The translations under genes were made by a program, and so were the position numbers. The notes beneath the pieces are model-generated. The model was given only the letters and a program-made list of their open reading frames with translations, did no database searches and was not told the DNA's origin. 64,000 nt of DNA from Ashinkailepas kermadecensis (Eukaryota; Arthropoda; Thecostraca; Neolepadidae): contig JAOTOM010001642.1 in assembly GCA_034440615.1 (NCBI GenBank), positions 1-64,000 on the forward strand. Direction: 5' to 3'. Below are positions 35,641 through 44,511 of the stretch, piece by piece. The first letter of the stretch is position 1; each line of letters begins with the position of its first letter.

Positions 35641-36396
35641 AGACGTTGACCTCGGGTCATGAAATGTATTCTGCAGCGAGTTCACTACAGCCATAATTCC
35701 TCCAAATTGTGTGCTTCTAGTTTCAGATCTTAGGTGGCCGACCCCCCCCCCGGTGAACGTTATGTGAGAGGCATGTTGACCGGGAATCTTATGCACTACC
35801 TTCGGTAGTGTTGCTTGCACTAGAAATGTAACGGAATGGGATGCATACGGAACTGGGCTGTTGAAATAAACAACTTGAACTGGATATGGATGCAATGGTT
35901 CATGGGGTCACAAACCCTCGCTGTGAGGTAGGTGTATTACCACTTTGGTTCGAAGATACCCAAAGTTGAATTCCTGCAAAAAGTTAGAGGTCTTACCGCA
36001 AGGCAGCGTCAAGCTATCATGGAACCATCTCAGTGGCTCCAGTTCATCAGAATCCCTTTCAATTGTTTCTGGGACAGGGGCGGATACAAGGGGCATGTGT
36101 CCCCTGTGTCCCCTCAGGTTTTCTGCCAGAGTTGCGCATTGAAAGAAGTCTGACCTTCAGTGTGCCCGAATGACTCCTAAAATGTTTCAGCCAGAAGCAC
36201 CCTTCCAGAGACAAAGTTCCACAATGACAATTCCAGATCGTCCAATTGGACATTCATTGCATGGGTAGGCTTTAATTCAGTATTTCCCCTCCTTACTTTC
36301 ATGGACAAATATTATTACATCAAGCAATTCATATGATAGTGTAAAGTAACCTAAAGTGCAGCATTAACCAACGACCCTGACTGTTACCGACTGTGA

Positions 36397-36482
36397 TCGG
36401 GTTAAAAGTGTTGCGGCGCCGAGATTCGAGCCAACCACCATCCGTACGGAAGGTGGACGCCCTAACCAACTGCGCCAACCGT
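36397..36482 (-). tRNA. tRNA-derived SINE head, degenerate
   Basis: Minus strand GGCGCAGTTGGTTAGGGCG (A box) and GGCTCGAATCTCGG (B box) with a Pro/Thr-like layout; the acceptor ends pair only partly. It is followed by unique sequence rather than a clean tRNA end, so it is read as a SINE head. Confidence 0.55.
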
Positions 36483-36561
36483 CGACGTAACGCGGGCGGA
36501 ACACGCGATGTAGGGCATGCCAACTGAGATGTTTATTTCCTCGACGATCTCTGACGAAGTG

Positions 36562-36614
36562 GTGGGCGCCAAATGACCGAGTAGTCGGCGCGCCCTTAAG
36601 CCCAAATAATCAAT
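36562..36614 (+). mobile_element. 53-bp hairpin-tail retroposon, copy 4
   Basis: TGGGCGCCAAATGACC, AGTAGTCGGCGCGCCCTT, AAGCCCAAATAATCAA. Flanked by TCTGACGAAGTGG at 36549-36561 and 36615-36627 (13-bp perfect). This copy shows the hairpin arms most clearly: GGGCGCC and GGCGCGCCC. Confidence 0.88.
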
Positions 36615-36894
36615 ATCTGACGAAGTGGGGTATGTTTTTTTTACACACCACCTAACTATAATAGCATACAAATCAGACTGAGGTATAGTTTTGCTTTGTT
36701 TTTCATTTCACCAAATTCACATTAGAAATCTTGTGTAGCATATGTAGGTATATTAGCAGATGTAACGGCTACTCCAAGTATATAAAATATACTTAAGATA
36801 CACTTTCCAGGTCCTATTATTTGCCCTGTCAATCTGATAGCCATATTTTACTCTAATATAGGGAACTTGTATACCTGCTGATACAGGCATCTCT

Positions 36895-37205
36895 TGATCA
36901 GCCACAGAACTCATCTTTGGTTGATGTGAGACTTGAGAATTTGGGGATCCAACCAGGTGGGAGAACCATGTGAGACCACTGATTTCATCTACAAATGCAT
37001 ACTTTTCAGTTGGGAGGCAAGATAACACAAAACTGGGGCTTGGAGTTCAGCAACAGAACTCATCTTTGGGTGATGTGAGACTTGAGAATTTAGGGAGCCA
37101 ACCAGCTGAGAATTTAGGGAGCCAACCATGTGAGACCACTGATTCATCTACAAATGCATACTTTTCAGTTGGGAGGCAAAATAACACAAAACTGGGGCTT
37201 GGAGT
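36895..37205 (+). repeat. Two-copy ~170-bp tandem duplication
   Basis: CAACAGAACTCATCTTTGG, GATGTGAGACTTGAGAATTT, and GCATACTTTTCAGTTGGGAG each recur with about 165-175 bp spacing; a shorter inner duplicate (AGGGAGCCAACCA) lies in the second copy. Confidence 0.85.
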
Positions 37206-37903
37206 TAGGTAATATAGGTAGCGTACAGAATAATGTTCAGAAGAGCAAAAATGTAACCATACTTAACTTAGCATAGCCTAACCTTCCATGTAAGAAATGA
37301 CATTCTTTAATATTTTTTTTTAAAAGACTCAACATTTTCTAATTGAAAACATACCATAACCTAACCTAGCCTGTTCTGTTTAAAAAAAGAAGAAAACATC
37401 AATAATTTGTGTGACACGTTTTACAACACACATTTTAGAAAACTTTGCCAATGTAAAAGAAAAGCCTAACCTAACCAAACCTAACCTTATTGCTTGCTTC
37501 ATAGCTTATTGACTAGCTATGGGTATTAGTGTGCTTTAAGGTATTCACAAGACAGTTTTGCACACTTTTTACCTCCATGGAGTGACAGCATTAAAATAAT
37601 GGTTCGTTAGGTGTGAGATGTCAAAACTAGTACAGTATGATGTAGAAACCTGCCATGGAAGCATGTCAATTAAAATATTGTTTCAGTTCATCAAGCTCCA
37701 TTTGAGCCAATAGTGTACATGTCAGCACATGCTTTTTAGTCTAATTTTGGAGATACCTAATATACGGATACCTATGGTAACAATGACGATTGTAATGCCA
37801 TGTTATTAGCAGAGCACATTGTTTAACACATCACGTCATGGATAATCTCTGTATCTGGAATTGTGTCACAAGATGCTTGTGTAATCAATCCTTCATGGCG
37901 AGC
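37206..37903. other. Intergenic AT-rich, TTAGG-type tracts
   Basis: Contains CCTAACCTAACCAAACCTAA (about 37466) and the dispersed repeat block near 37535. No gene. Confidence 0.45.
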
Positions 37904-37909
37904 ATAAGT

Positions 37910-38008
37910 TATTGTGTGTCTCCAGAAGAGTTTAATAGACTTCAGTCATTTGCTATCAATGTATTAACTCTATACCTGAAATAAAAGAGATCCGTGCAAT
38001 GCTAATGA
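37910..38008 (-). repeat. 3' LTR of Gypsy copy 2
   Basis: 99 bases, minus strand TCATTAGCATTGCAC to GGAGACACACAATA. A purine tract GAGGGGGGGG lies immediately upstream (38012-38021). About 30 bases shorter than the 5' LTR because of an internal deletion. Confidence 0.88.
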
Positions 38009-38249
38009 TGCCCCCCCCTCAACGAGGCCGGCCGACACATCAGCGGTCACCACCGCAGCGGCGGCGCCTCGATGGACACCGGGAGGATGAAAGTACACAA
38101 CCAGATACGGTAAAGGACGACTACAGACACCAGCTAATTGTAGGTTCGTACAGCGTAGACTCGACTTCGCACACAAACAAACAAAAACAAGACAAAACTA
38201 CACAACTTCGCTTCGCACGCGCCACTGCTCGGACTCAACGGTGCGTGTA

Positions 38250-38718
38250 ACCATGAGTCTTCCCACTCATGGAGGGACTAAGCCGCCTCGGGGCTCTCCG
38301 AGGCCGTACGGGTCCATCCCGTGCGCGCGCGACTGGCTGGACCACTGGCGGAGTGACCGGGGGTGAAGGAGTGGCAGGCGCCACCGGAGGCATCGCTGAC
38401 GGGATCGGCACCATCTGGGATTCCGCTGAGGAGGCCGCCGACGACTTCTGCCCCGGTAGCGCCGCTGTAGGTGCAGGCGATGCATGCTCCGCTGGCACAG
38501 GTGCACGTTGGACGGAAGGCGGCTGCGGGAGTGTCCGTAGTGGCGTCGATGTGGCGTGAGTGTTGACTCCTGGCGCAGGAGTGTCAGGAATGGATGTCGG
38601 TGGTAGTGGCGGCGACCACGGAGATGAGGGGCTGTCGGCTAGGAGGGGCTGAATCCGACGGAGGAAGCGCCGATTTCTGAGAGTTACGCGGCCGGATCCA
38701 TGCATCTTCACCCCATAC
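38250..38718 (-). CDS. Gypsy copy 2 pol C-terminal region
   Basis: Minus strand GVKMHGSGRVTLRNRRFLRR, then a Pro/Ala/Ser-rich stretch, ending TAA near 38250. The counterpart is at 25905-26322 in copy 1. Likely an integrase tail or linker of unknown role. Confidence 0.7.
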
Positions 38719-38877
38719 TGGGGGACGAGTTGTCCATGGGTAAGATGCTCGTCTCACAATCGAAAGGTTGTGGGTTCGAGTCTCACCTATCGCTACTCTT
38801 CGCCCGCGACCAATCGTCGTGAGAGATTGGCAACGCTACATGACTTAACGGTCGACGTGTCGTAAAAAAAACAAAAC
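38719..38877 (+). mobile_element. tRNA-derived SINE, copy inside Gypsy 2
   Basis: GGGGACGAGTTGTCCATGGG (A-box region), GGGTTCGAGTCTCACC (B box), then the family body CGCGACCAATCGTCGTGAGA, CGGTCGACGTGTCGTAAAA. No target duplication is visible, and about 100 bp of pol present in copy 1 is missing at the site. Confidence 0.88.
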
Positions 38878-40058
38878 GCTAGACGAGGAAGGGTTTTAAT
38901 GTGTTCTGACCATCGCTCGGCGCCTTTAACATGACTGACCCTCAATGCCCATTCTCGCTCAGCTGCGGTCGTTCGCCATTCTTCTCGTGGGGTGAATTTG
39001 TCCCGAGTGACCGGAAGGAAGTCTGATTTGCCTTCCGAAGATGATCTGAGCTGGTGACGGTCATGTGTGTTGCGGTGCCGCAACAACGCCCGGTAGAACT
39101 GCTCGTTGTCTAGTCGTCCATTCGCATCTGCATTGTCCCGAATTAGTCGTTTTTCGGATTTGACTGCGAGCTCCGCTCGGAGGTTTGAGTGCGGGAAAGC
39201 GGCGGAAGAGATCCGATGGTGTACACCATAATCCTTCAGGAGCTGCGTAGCCTCGAACGCCGCAAATTGGGGTCCACCGTCAGGTGACAGCTCGTCTGGA
39301 ACTCCGAAGGTGTGGAACAGGGAACGGAGATGCTTGGCGAGGGCCCTGGACGTCGCGCCACTGACGCCACAGTGGAAGATATATAGCCATCCGCTATACC
39401 GATCAACAACAACCAAGTAGCTGGATCCGTTCAAGCTGAAGTAATATGCGCAGATCTGGTGAAAGGGATACGCAGGCGGATGTGTCCCAGTCGGTGGTGC
39501 TGCTGGGTGGGAGGGCGCCACTTGGCTACAGGTGCTGCAGCCAGCCCGCTTCTGTTGGATGGCGCCCGTGATGCCAGGCCACCAGACACTGGATCGGGCT
39601 CTTGCATGCATGCCATCTGTGCCTTGGTGGACAGAGTGGGGAGCGTCCAGTATTTCACCTCGCAGGACCTGTGGTACCAGAATCCTACCCTCGAAGATAG
39701 GAAGTCCATCATGCACGGACAGGCCGGTTCTGAAGCGGAAGAACTCCCTCAGCTCCAGTTCCAACAGTTCTTTGGACTCGTGGAATCCCTTGGTGATCCT
39801 GTCGACCAATTGTTGAATCTTGGGATCCTTTGCTACTGCGTCGCGGATACGTGTCAGTGTCACCGTCCTAACAACGTTCGCCGTAGCGGCCACAATCGCT
39901 CCCACGTGCTGTTCCAGATGCAGGGACCGGTCACGTTCCTCGTCAGATACCAGACAGTGCAGACCCGCTAGTGTGCTGATAGCTGGTGTCCTGGACATGG
40001 CATCAGGACCCGCATGTAGTCTTCCAGGAACGTGCATGATTTTGAACCTATAGGGCAA
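38878..40058 (-). pseudogene. Gypsy copy 2 integrase
   Basis: Minus-strand frame with the end of RNase H (MHVPGRLHAGPDAMSRTPA), the HHCC domain (HSVHQGTDGMHARAR...CSTCS), the rve core (ICAYYFSLNGSSYL, where copy 1 keeps the catalytic Asp as CADYF and this copy has Tyr), and SPDGGPQFAAFEATQ with the second Asp. The missing first catalytic residue and the SINE at its 3' end show that it is inactive. Confidence 0.9.
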
Positions 40059-40585
40059 GGTTTTCTCTCAGCTTCAGCAGTCTTTGGTTTGGAATATCTT
40101 CCAGACGCCTGTCACCGAGGATCTTAACCAGAGGTTTGTGGTCAGTCGCAATGATCAGGTTGTCACAGCCCTGGATGAAGTAGCGAGTCTTATGTAGAGC
40201 ATCCGCCACGGCCATGGCTTCTCCCTTAATAGGGGCGTAGCGGGACTCTGCCGGGGAACTAAACCGACTGCCCGCCAGTACGAGCTGCCAGCAATCCGGC
40301 AGCAGTAAGGGGAGTCTGACGTACAAACACAATGTTTTTGCGTCAGGCAGAACCTAATTCCGGTCTTGGGAAAAGTCTGTCGCTAGACATGTAGGACGTC
40401 CGGCTTGGAACGTTCGCATACCCTTCTCCACCGCACGCAGGATCATAGCTTTCGATTCGCAGAACAATCGATCCAGTTGTTCGTCCCAATAGAAGGTGAC
40501 TCGTGGTTTCAGAAGCTCGCGGAAGGGCTCCATCACAGGTCGTACGGCATAAGCGTAGCTGACCTGCTGGACGAGACCGAACCAA
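40048..40585 (-). pseudogene. Gypsy copy 2 RNase H region, two frames
   Basis: ESKAMILRAVEKGMRTF and RPTCLATDFSQD (40536-40354) begin the RNase H domain; YAPIKGEAMAVADALHKTRY and LIIATDHKPLVKILGDRRL (about 40240-40110) continue it in another frame. This region is absent from copy 1. Confidence 0.88.
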
Positions 40586-40674
40586 GAACGGATCCCGGTG
40601 ATGTCGGTCGGTGTTGGAAAGTTTCGGATGCTTTAAAGCAGACGTTGGCTGGGTCTGACTGATGCTGGTGTTAC

Positions 40675-41457
40675 CTAGAGCCCAGCGAACTCCACTGTGT
40701 CTTGTACGAACTTGAACTTGGCCGGGTTGAAGATGTTCCCTTTAGCGCTGCAAAGGCTGATGTAATGGAATGTTCGAATAAAGCACTGCTCGATCGTGTC
40801 TGCCCAGAGCAGGGTACCGTCGACACACTTCACCTTGTACGGGATGTCACGAGTGATGAGATCAAAGCGATGGATGTATCCATCTCCTGCCGCCAGATAA
40901 CCCTGGGGTGTAGTCGTATAACGGTAACGTCCCCACGGTGTTATGAAGGTGGTGCATTCCTGGCTATCTTCGTGCAGCGCAACGCTGTGGTATCCATTCC
41001 ATGCATCCAAGACGGTTTTCTTCGTGCTGGTTTGTACGGAATATGCCTGGTGGAACGGCGGTGGTGTATGGTGTGTCTGCCGGACGGATTCTTGGTTCAG
41101 GGCCTGGAGGTCGACCGTCCGGCACGGTATGCCATCCTTCTTGCCCACGACGACCATCCGGTGACACCAAGTTGTGGGGGTACCCGGTGGCACTTCTTCG
41201 AGGACTTTGAGCCGCACGTCTCGATCCAGCCCACGTTTCACTTCATCTTGCCAGTGGATGGGGACTGGTATTGGGGTGTGCACTGCAACTGGCTTGGCGT
41301 TGGGATTCAGGAATATTTCCAGTGGTTCTCCGTGCATGAGGGGCAGCTGCTGGTGCTCGCAGACATTGAACGCGCTGGAGGCATACCTGTCTAGGATCCA
41401 CTGCTGAAGTTTGGTGACGTTGTCCGGCACCGGCTTAAATGGGAGTGTAGAGGGCAC
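40675..41457 (-). CDS. Gypsy copy 2 reverse transcriptase
   Basis: Minus-strand RT core: HRMVVVGKKDGIPCRTVDLQ, LDAWNGYHSVALHEDSQEC, FITPWGRYRYTTTPQGYLAA and the catalytic region KCVDGTLLWAD. The second Asp of the usual V/Y-x-D-D is Gly here (copy 1 has CVDD), so the catalytic centre is damaged. Frame open for 260 codons. Confidence 0.9.
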   Translation of the reverse strand: MPSTLPFKPVPDNVTKLQQWILDRYASSAFNVCEHQQLPLMHGEPLEIFLNPNAKPVAVHTPIPVPIHWQDEVKRGLDRDVRLKVLEEVPPGTPTTWCHRMVVVGKKDGIPCRTVDLQALNQESVRQTHHTPPPFHQAYSVQTSTKKTVLDAWNGYHSVALHEDSQECTTFITPWGRYRYTTTPQGYLAAGDGYIHRFDLITRDIPYKVKCVDGTLLWADTIEQCFIRTFHYISLCSAKGNIFNPAKFKFVQDTVEFAGL

Positions 41458-41853
41458 CGGAGGTGATTACGCACGTTTGGGACACTCACACCGATCGTCA
41501 CCGACGTTCGGGCATTTCGGTTGGTCGACGTGGGGCGAATGTACAGGTGCAGCACTATTCACGTTTTCTTCGCTCCTCGAGAACTCTCCGACGTTCGGGA
41601 AGTCAGGAAAGATGATTCCCAGTTGGGAACACGCCTGGCGGCTTAGGAACCCGGACAGTCCTCGGCGATGTAGCACAGCTGCTTGGTTGAACGCCTATGG
41701 CCCGCTTCGTCATGCCCGGCGATCTCGATGAACACCCCTCCCAGAAGGTTCATATCGCTGCTCTCAGCCGTGCTGATGGTCTGGCTAACTGGAAGCAGAT
41801 CACTCTGCTGCAGACCTAGGAGCGACAACAGGAATTGAGTCAGAGACGGTAGT

Positions 41854-42135
41854 CTAAATTCCAGTGTCTGGGCACGGTCTGACCTCCATTGCCGACTTCA
41901 GGCGACGTCGTCGGAGCGGGAGGCGCAAATCGACGTAGGCGTCCTCGGACACTGAGACGCTGAGCGACACCCATGGCTGGGCAGGGGAACGCCGACGGGT
42001 CCATCCCACAGCATCATGCCACAGGCGGTGATCGACGACGAGACCTCTGCGGCCCGATCGCTTCCCGCAGTAGGTGCACGGCTTAGGGTCAATGGCTGTT
42101 GTCCCAAGACGTTTTCGGCGCTGGAACGCCGACAT
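41854..42135 (-). pseudogene. Gypsy copy 2 nucleocapsid/protease remnant
   Basis: MSAFQRRKRLGTTAIDPKPC then CTYCGK, after which copy 1's remaining knuckle region is deleted and the frame resumes at GLVVDHRLWHDAVGW and RPCPDTG (protease active site). Confidence 0.82.
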
Positions 42136-42896
42136 CTGGGGATGGAGTCCTGATCCAGTATCCGAGAGCAGGCCATGTGACCGTATGCCAGATTCATTGG
42201 TTCCACAAAAGACAATACAGCCTCCAGGTCCATGGTCTTGTTTTCAGGACAACTGAGGAGATCTCGCCGAATATCTCCATTGAACAACCCCCTCGTCACT
42301 TGGTCGCGGACAACTTCACCAGCATAGCTGACTTCTATCTGGCATCCTGGCCTTGCACATCGCACGGTGTAACCACATATGGAGGCATGGCCCTTGACAC
42401 GTGCAGCGAAGTGACTGACATACTCACCATCATCTTGGACGAGATGACCGAACTGGACCCTGTGGACCATGCATGTGGTCTCCCTAATACTGAGACGTCG
42501 GATCTCTTTCATAAGATCGCACTCAGTCAATGCAAAGAGCCCACCCCCAAGGTTGCGCTGCAGGTCTCTGCGGAGGGACTCCTCACAACATTCCAGGAGT
42601 TGTGCTGATATGTTGTTTCCAGTCAGATACAAGTTGGTCTTGTAGGATGTCCCTCGGTCCTCAAAGTATGCCCAGTCCTCTTCTGACAGCCCAGTAGTAA
42701 GTTCTGGCCGTGATGGTTTGGGAGGTTTGGGGTCCTGACTCATGGCCTGTGCTGTTGCAGGAGTGTTACTAAGTGAGTGCATATTCAGCTGATGCATCTC
42801 CAGAATACGGATTGCGCCTGTCATAGATAGTTCTGGGGTTTGGTATGCACAGCCTTCCAAAGTGCACTGCAGCTTCAATCCTGCCGGCTGCGCCAT
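41898..42896 (-). CDS. Gypsy copy 2 gag (capsid)
   Basis: Minus strand from the ATG overlapping the primer site (42896): LKLQCTLEGCAYQTPEL, EEDWAYFEDRG, LLECCEESLRRDLQRN, and VSHFAARVKGHASICGY. The C2H2-like N-terminus is conserved between the two copies, supporting this start. The same frame break as in copy 1 occurs near FVEPMNLAYGHMAC. Confidence 0.82.
   Translation of the reverse strand: MAQPAGLKLQCTLEGCAYQTPELSMTGAIRILEMHQLNMHSLSNTPATAQAMSQDPKPPKPSRPELTTGLSEEDWAYFEDRGTSYKTNLYLTGNNISAQLLECCEESLRRDLQRNLGGGLFALTECDLMKEIRRLSIRETTCMVHRVQFGHLVQDDGEYVSHFAARVKGHASICGYTVRCARPGCQIEVSYAGEVVRDQVTRGLFNGDIRRDLLSCPENKTMDLEAVLSFVEPMNLAYGHMACSRILDQDSIPRCRRSSAENVLGQQPLTLSRAPTAGSDRAAEVSSSITACGMMLWDGPVGVPLPSHGCRSASQCPRTPTSICASRSDDVA
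42873..42895 (-). other. Primer-binding site of Gypsy copy 2, tRNA-Ser type
   Basis: TGGCGCAGCCGGCAGGATT on the minus strand, one base after the LTR end. It is close to the complement of an animal tRNA-Ser 3' end, from general knowledge of Ser-primed elements such as 17.6/297. Confidence 0.75.
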
Positions 42897-43028
42897 TATT
42901 GTGTGTCTCCAGAAGAGTTTAATAGACTTCAATCATTTGCTATCAATATATTAACTCTATACCTGAAACAAAAGAGATCAGTGACAATGACAGGAGATAA
43001 CAAACAATGAACTGTGCAATACCAATGA
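42897..43028 (-). repeat. 5' LTR of Gypsy copy 2
   Basis: 132 bases, minus strand TCATTGGTATTGCACAG to GGAGACACACAATA. Very short for a Gypsy LTR. The outer boundary is fixed by the target duplication. Confidence 0.88.
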
Positions 43029-43065
43029 ATAAGTATGCTATTTTTATGCAAAATAATCTTAGGAA

Positions 43066-43226
43066 TGGGGACGAGTGGTCTAGGGGTAAGGTGCTCGTCT
43101 CACAATCGAAAGGTTGTTGGTTCGAGTCTCACCTGTCGCTACTCTTCGTCCGCGACCAATCGGCGTGATAGATTGGCGACGCTACATGACTCAACGGTCG
43201 ACGTGTCGTAAAACCAATAACCAACC
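43066..43226 (+). mobile_element. tRNA-derived SINE with target duplication
   Basis: 161-bp SINE: GGGGACGAGTGGTCTAGGGG, GGTTCGAGTCTCACC, CGCGACCAATCGGCGTGA, CGGTCGACGTGTCGTAAAAC and the tail CAATAACCAACC. Flanked by AATCTTAGGAA (43055-43065 and 43227-43237). Confidence 0.93.
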
Positions 43227-43237
43227 AATCTTAGGAA

Positions 43238-44211
43238 CATGTAAAGGGGACTTCATAGGCACACATCGTGCTTGCTTCATAGGCACACATCAACAAGCAC
43301 GATGCTGATACATCCTTGGAAAGTATGTCTTTTTAGTGCTCAGAAAGTGGTATATTCCACCCTACTTCACAAATAATGTATCACTGTGGAATGAGCAGGT
43401 GCATTATATTTCGTTAGGTTCGGCTTTACTAGATAAGGTCTGGCTTTTTTATTTGAAAAGTTTTGAGGAAAAAGATGTGATTTTTGAAGAAATTTTTTTT
43501 GTCATTTCTAAAATTTCATAGGGGGGTGGATTGGAATAGCTTTAGGTGGGTATGGAGTGCATTTTCAAACATTTATGACATGCAATTAATGGTTTGGCTA
43601 TGTTCCAGACCTGATTCCATGCTATTCACTGTTTGATTTTATTTGTTCCTTGCTATTCCAGTCTGGTTAATGGTTATGGCTTCAAAGAGGCTCCCAGGCA
43701 CCCTGTTCCTATTGCCATGGTGTTAATATGCTTATTTTGTTTCGGGAATGTGCCCCCATTCCCATTGATATGTGGTCTGCCTGTGACTAGAAAATGATGC
43801 CTTTCTGAGGATTCTCTAGCACACCCCTCACACTTCAATTTTTTGCCATCCGAATGTGATCCCTTGAGTGAAAAAGCCCCTGTGCATGCAAATGGTGCCC
43901 CTGCAGAATGTTTGAGTGTGCCCTCACCTTGAAAATTTTCCTTGCAAAATGAATGGCTCCCCTCCATAAAAAGCACCCTCCAGACAAGTACATTCATCAC
44001 AGTTCCTGCAACCATTGACCATTTGAGCTCATGGTGGATGAGATTTAAGGCATTGCATACTATGCATTGAGACAAATTGGTCACACTGGCTGAAATCAGT
44101 TTTACGTTATCAGAATGCCCCACAGCCGAAATAACTAACAAACCCACCATTGTTCTCTATGTTGAAAACCAACTTTGTTTCTGGTATTGACATTTCTGTT
44201 TTTTTTTCCAG
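43238..44211. other. Intergenic, upstream of the ENTPD gene
   Basis: GCACGATG/CATCGTGC inverted motif near 43267-43303. A CAGCCGAAATAACTAAC stretch near 44122 resembles the tail of the hairpin-tail retroposons but lacks a clear target duplication. Confidence 0.4.
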
Positions 44212-44252
44212 AGAAAGTGAGCATGTTCATGAGGCAACCATCATTGTGAAAT

Positions 44253-44282
44253 ATGGCTAACACACATGTGCGGAAGAGAAGG
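44253..44282 (+). CDS. ENTPD5/6: ENTPD exon 1 (start codon)
   Basis: ATG at 44253 with A at -3; MANTHVRKRR, then donor GTAAGT at 44283 in phase 0. A possible 5' UTR acceptor (TTTTTTTCCAG) ends at 44211-44212. An 8-codon upstream frame (44223-44249) precedes it. Short and basic, as expected for the cytosolic end of a type II protein; less certain than the other exons. Confidence 0.7.
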
Positions 44283-44459
44283 GTAAGTGTTGGTATTGTT
44301 TATCTTCAGAGATGTGCTGAATGTATGTGCCATCAGATGTATTGGTTTTCTTGCAGAATGCATTTTCAACTCATTGGTGCCCTGTCTATCAAGTCAGTTA
44401 TTGATAGTGGCCACAGCACAAAATGTTGCACTAGTTATTTTGTGTGACATACTATTATT

Positions 44460-44511
<52 letters not shown>

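Larger units (their letters stand above)
37910..43028 (-). mobile_element. Ty3/Gypsy retrotransposon copy 2, near full length
   Basis: A 5.1-kb LTR element in minus orientation flanked by a 6-bp target duplication ATAAGT (37904-37909 and 43029-43034). Order on the minus strand: 5' LTR 43028-42897, primer site 42895, gag, protease, RT, RNase H, integrase, C-terminal region, purine tract, 3' LTR 38008-37910. Same family as the copy at 20.4-26.7 kb. Several frameshifts and one SINE insertion make it inactive. Confidence 0.93.
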
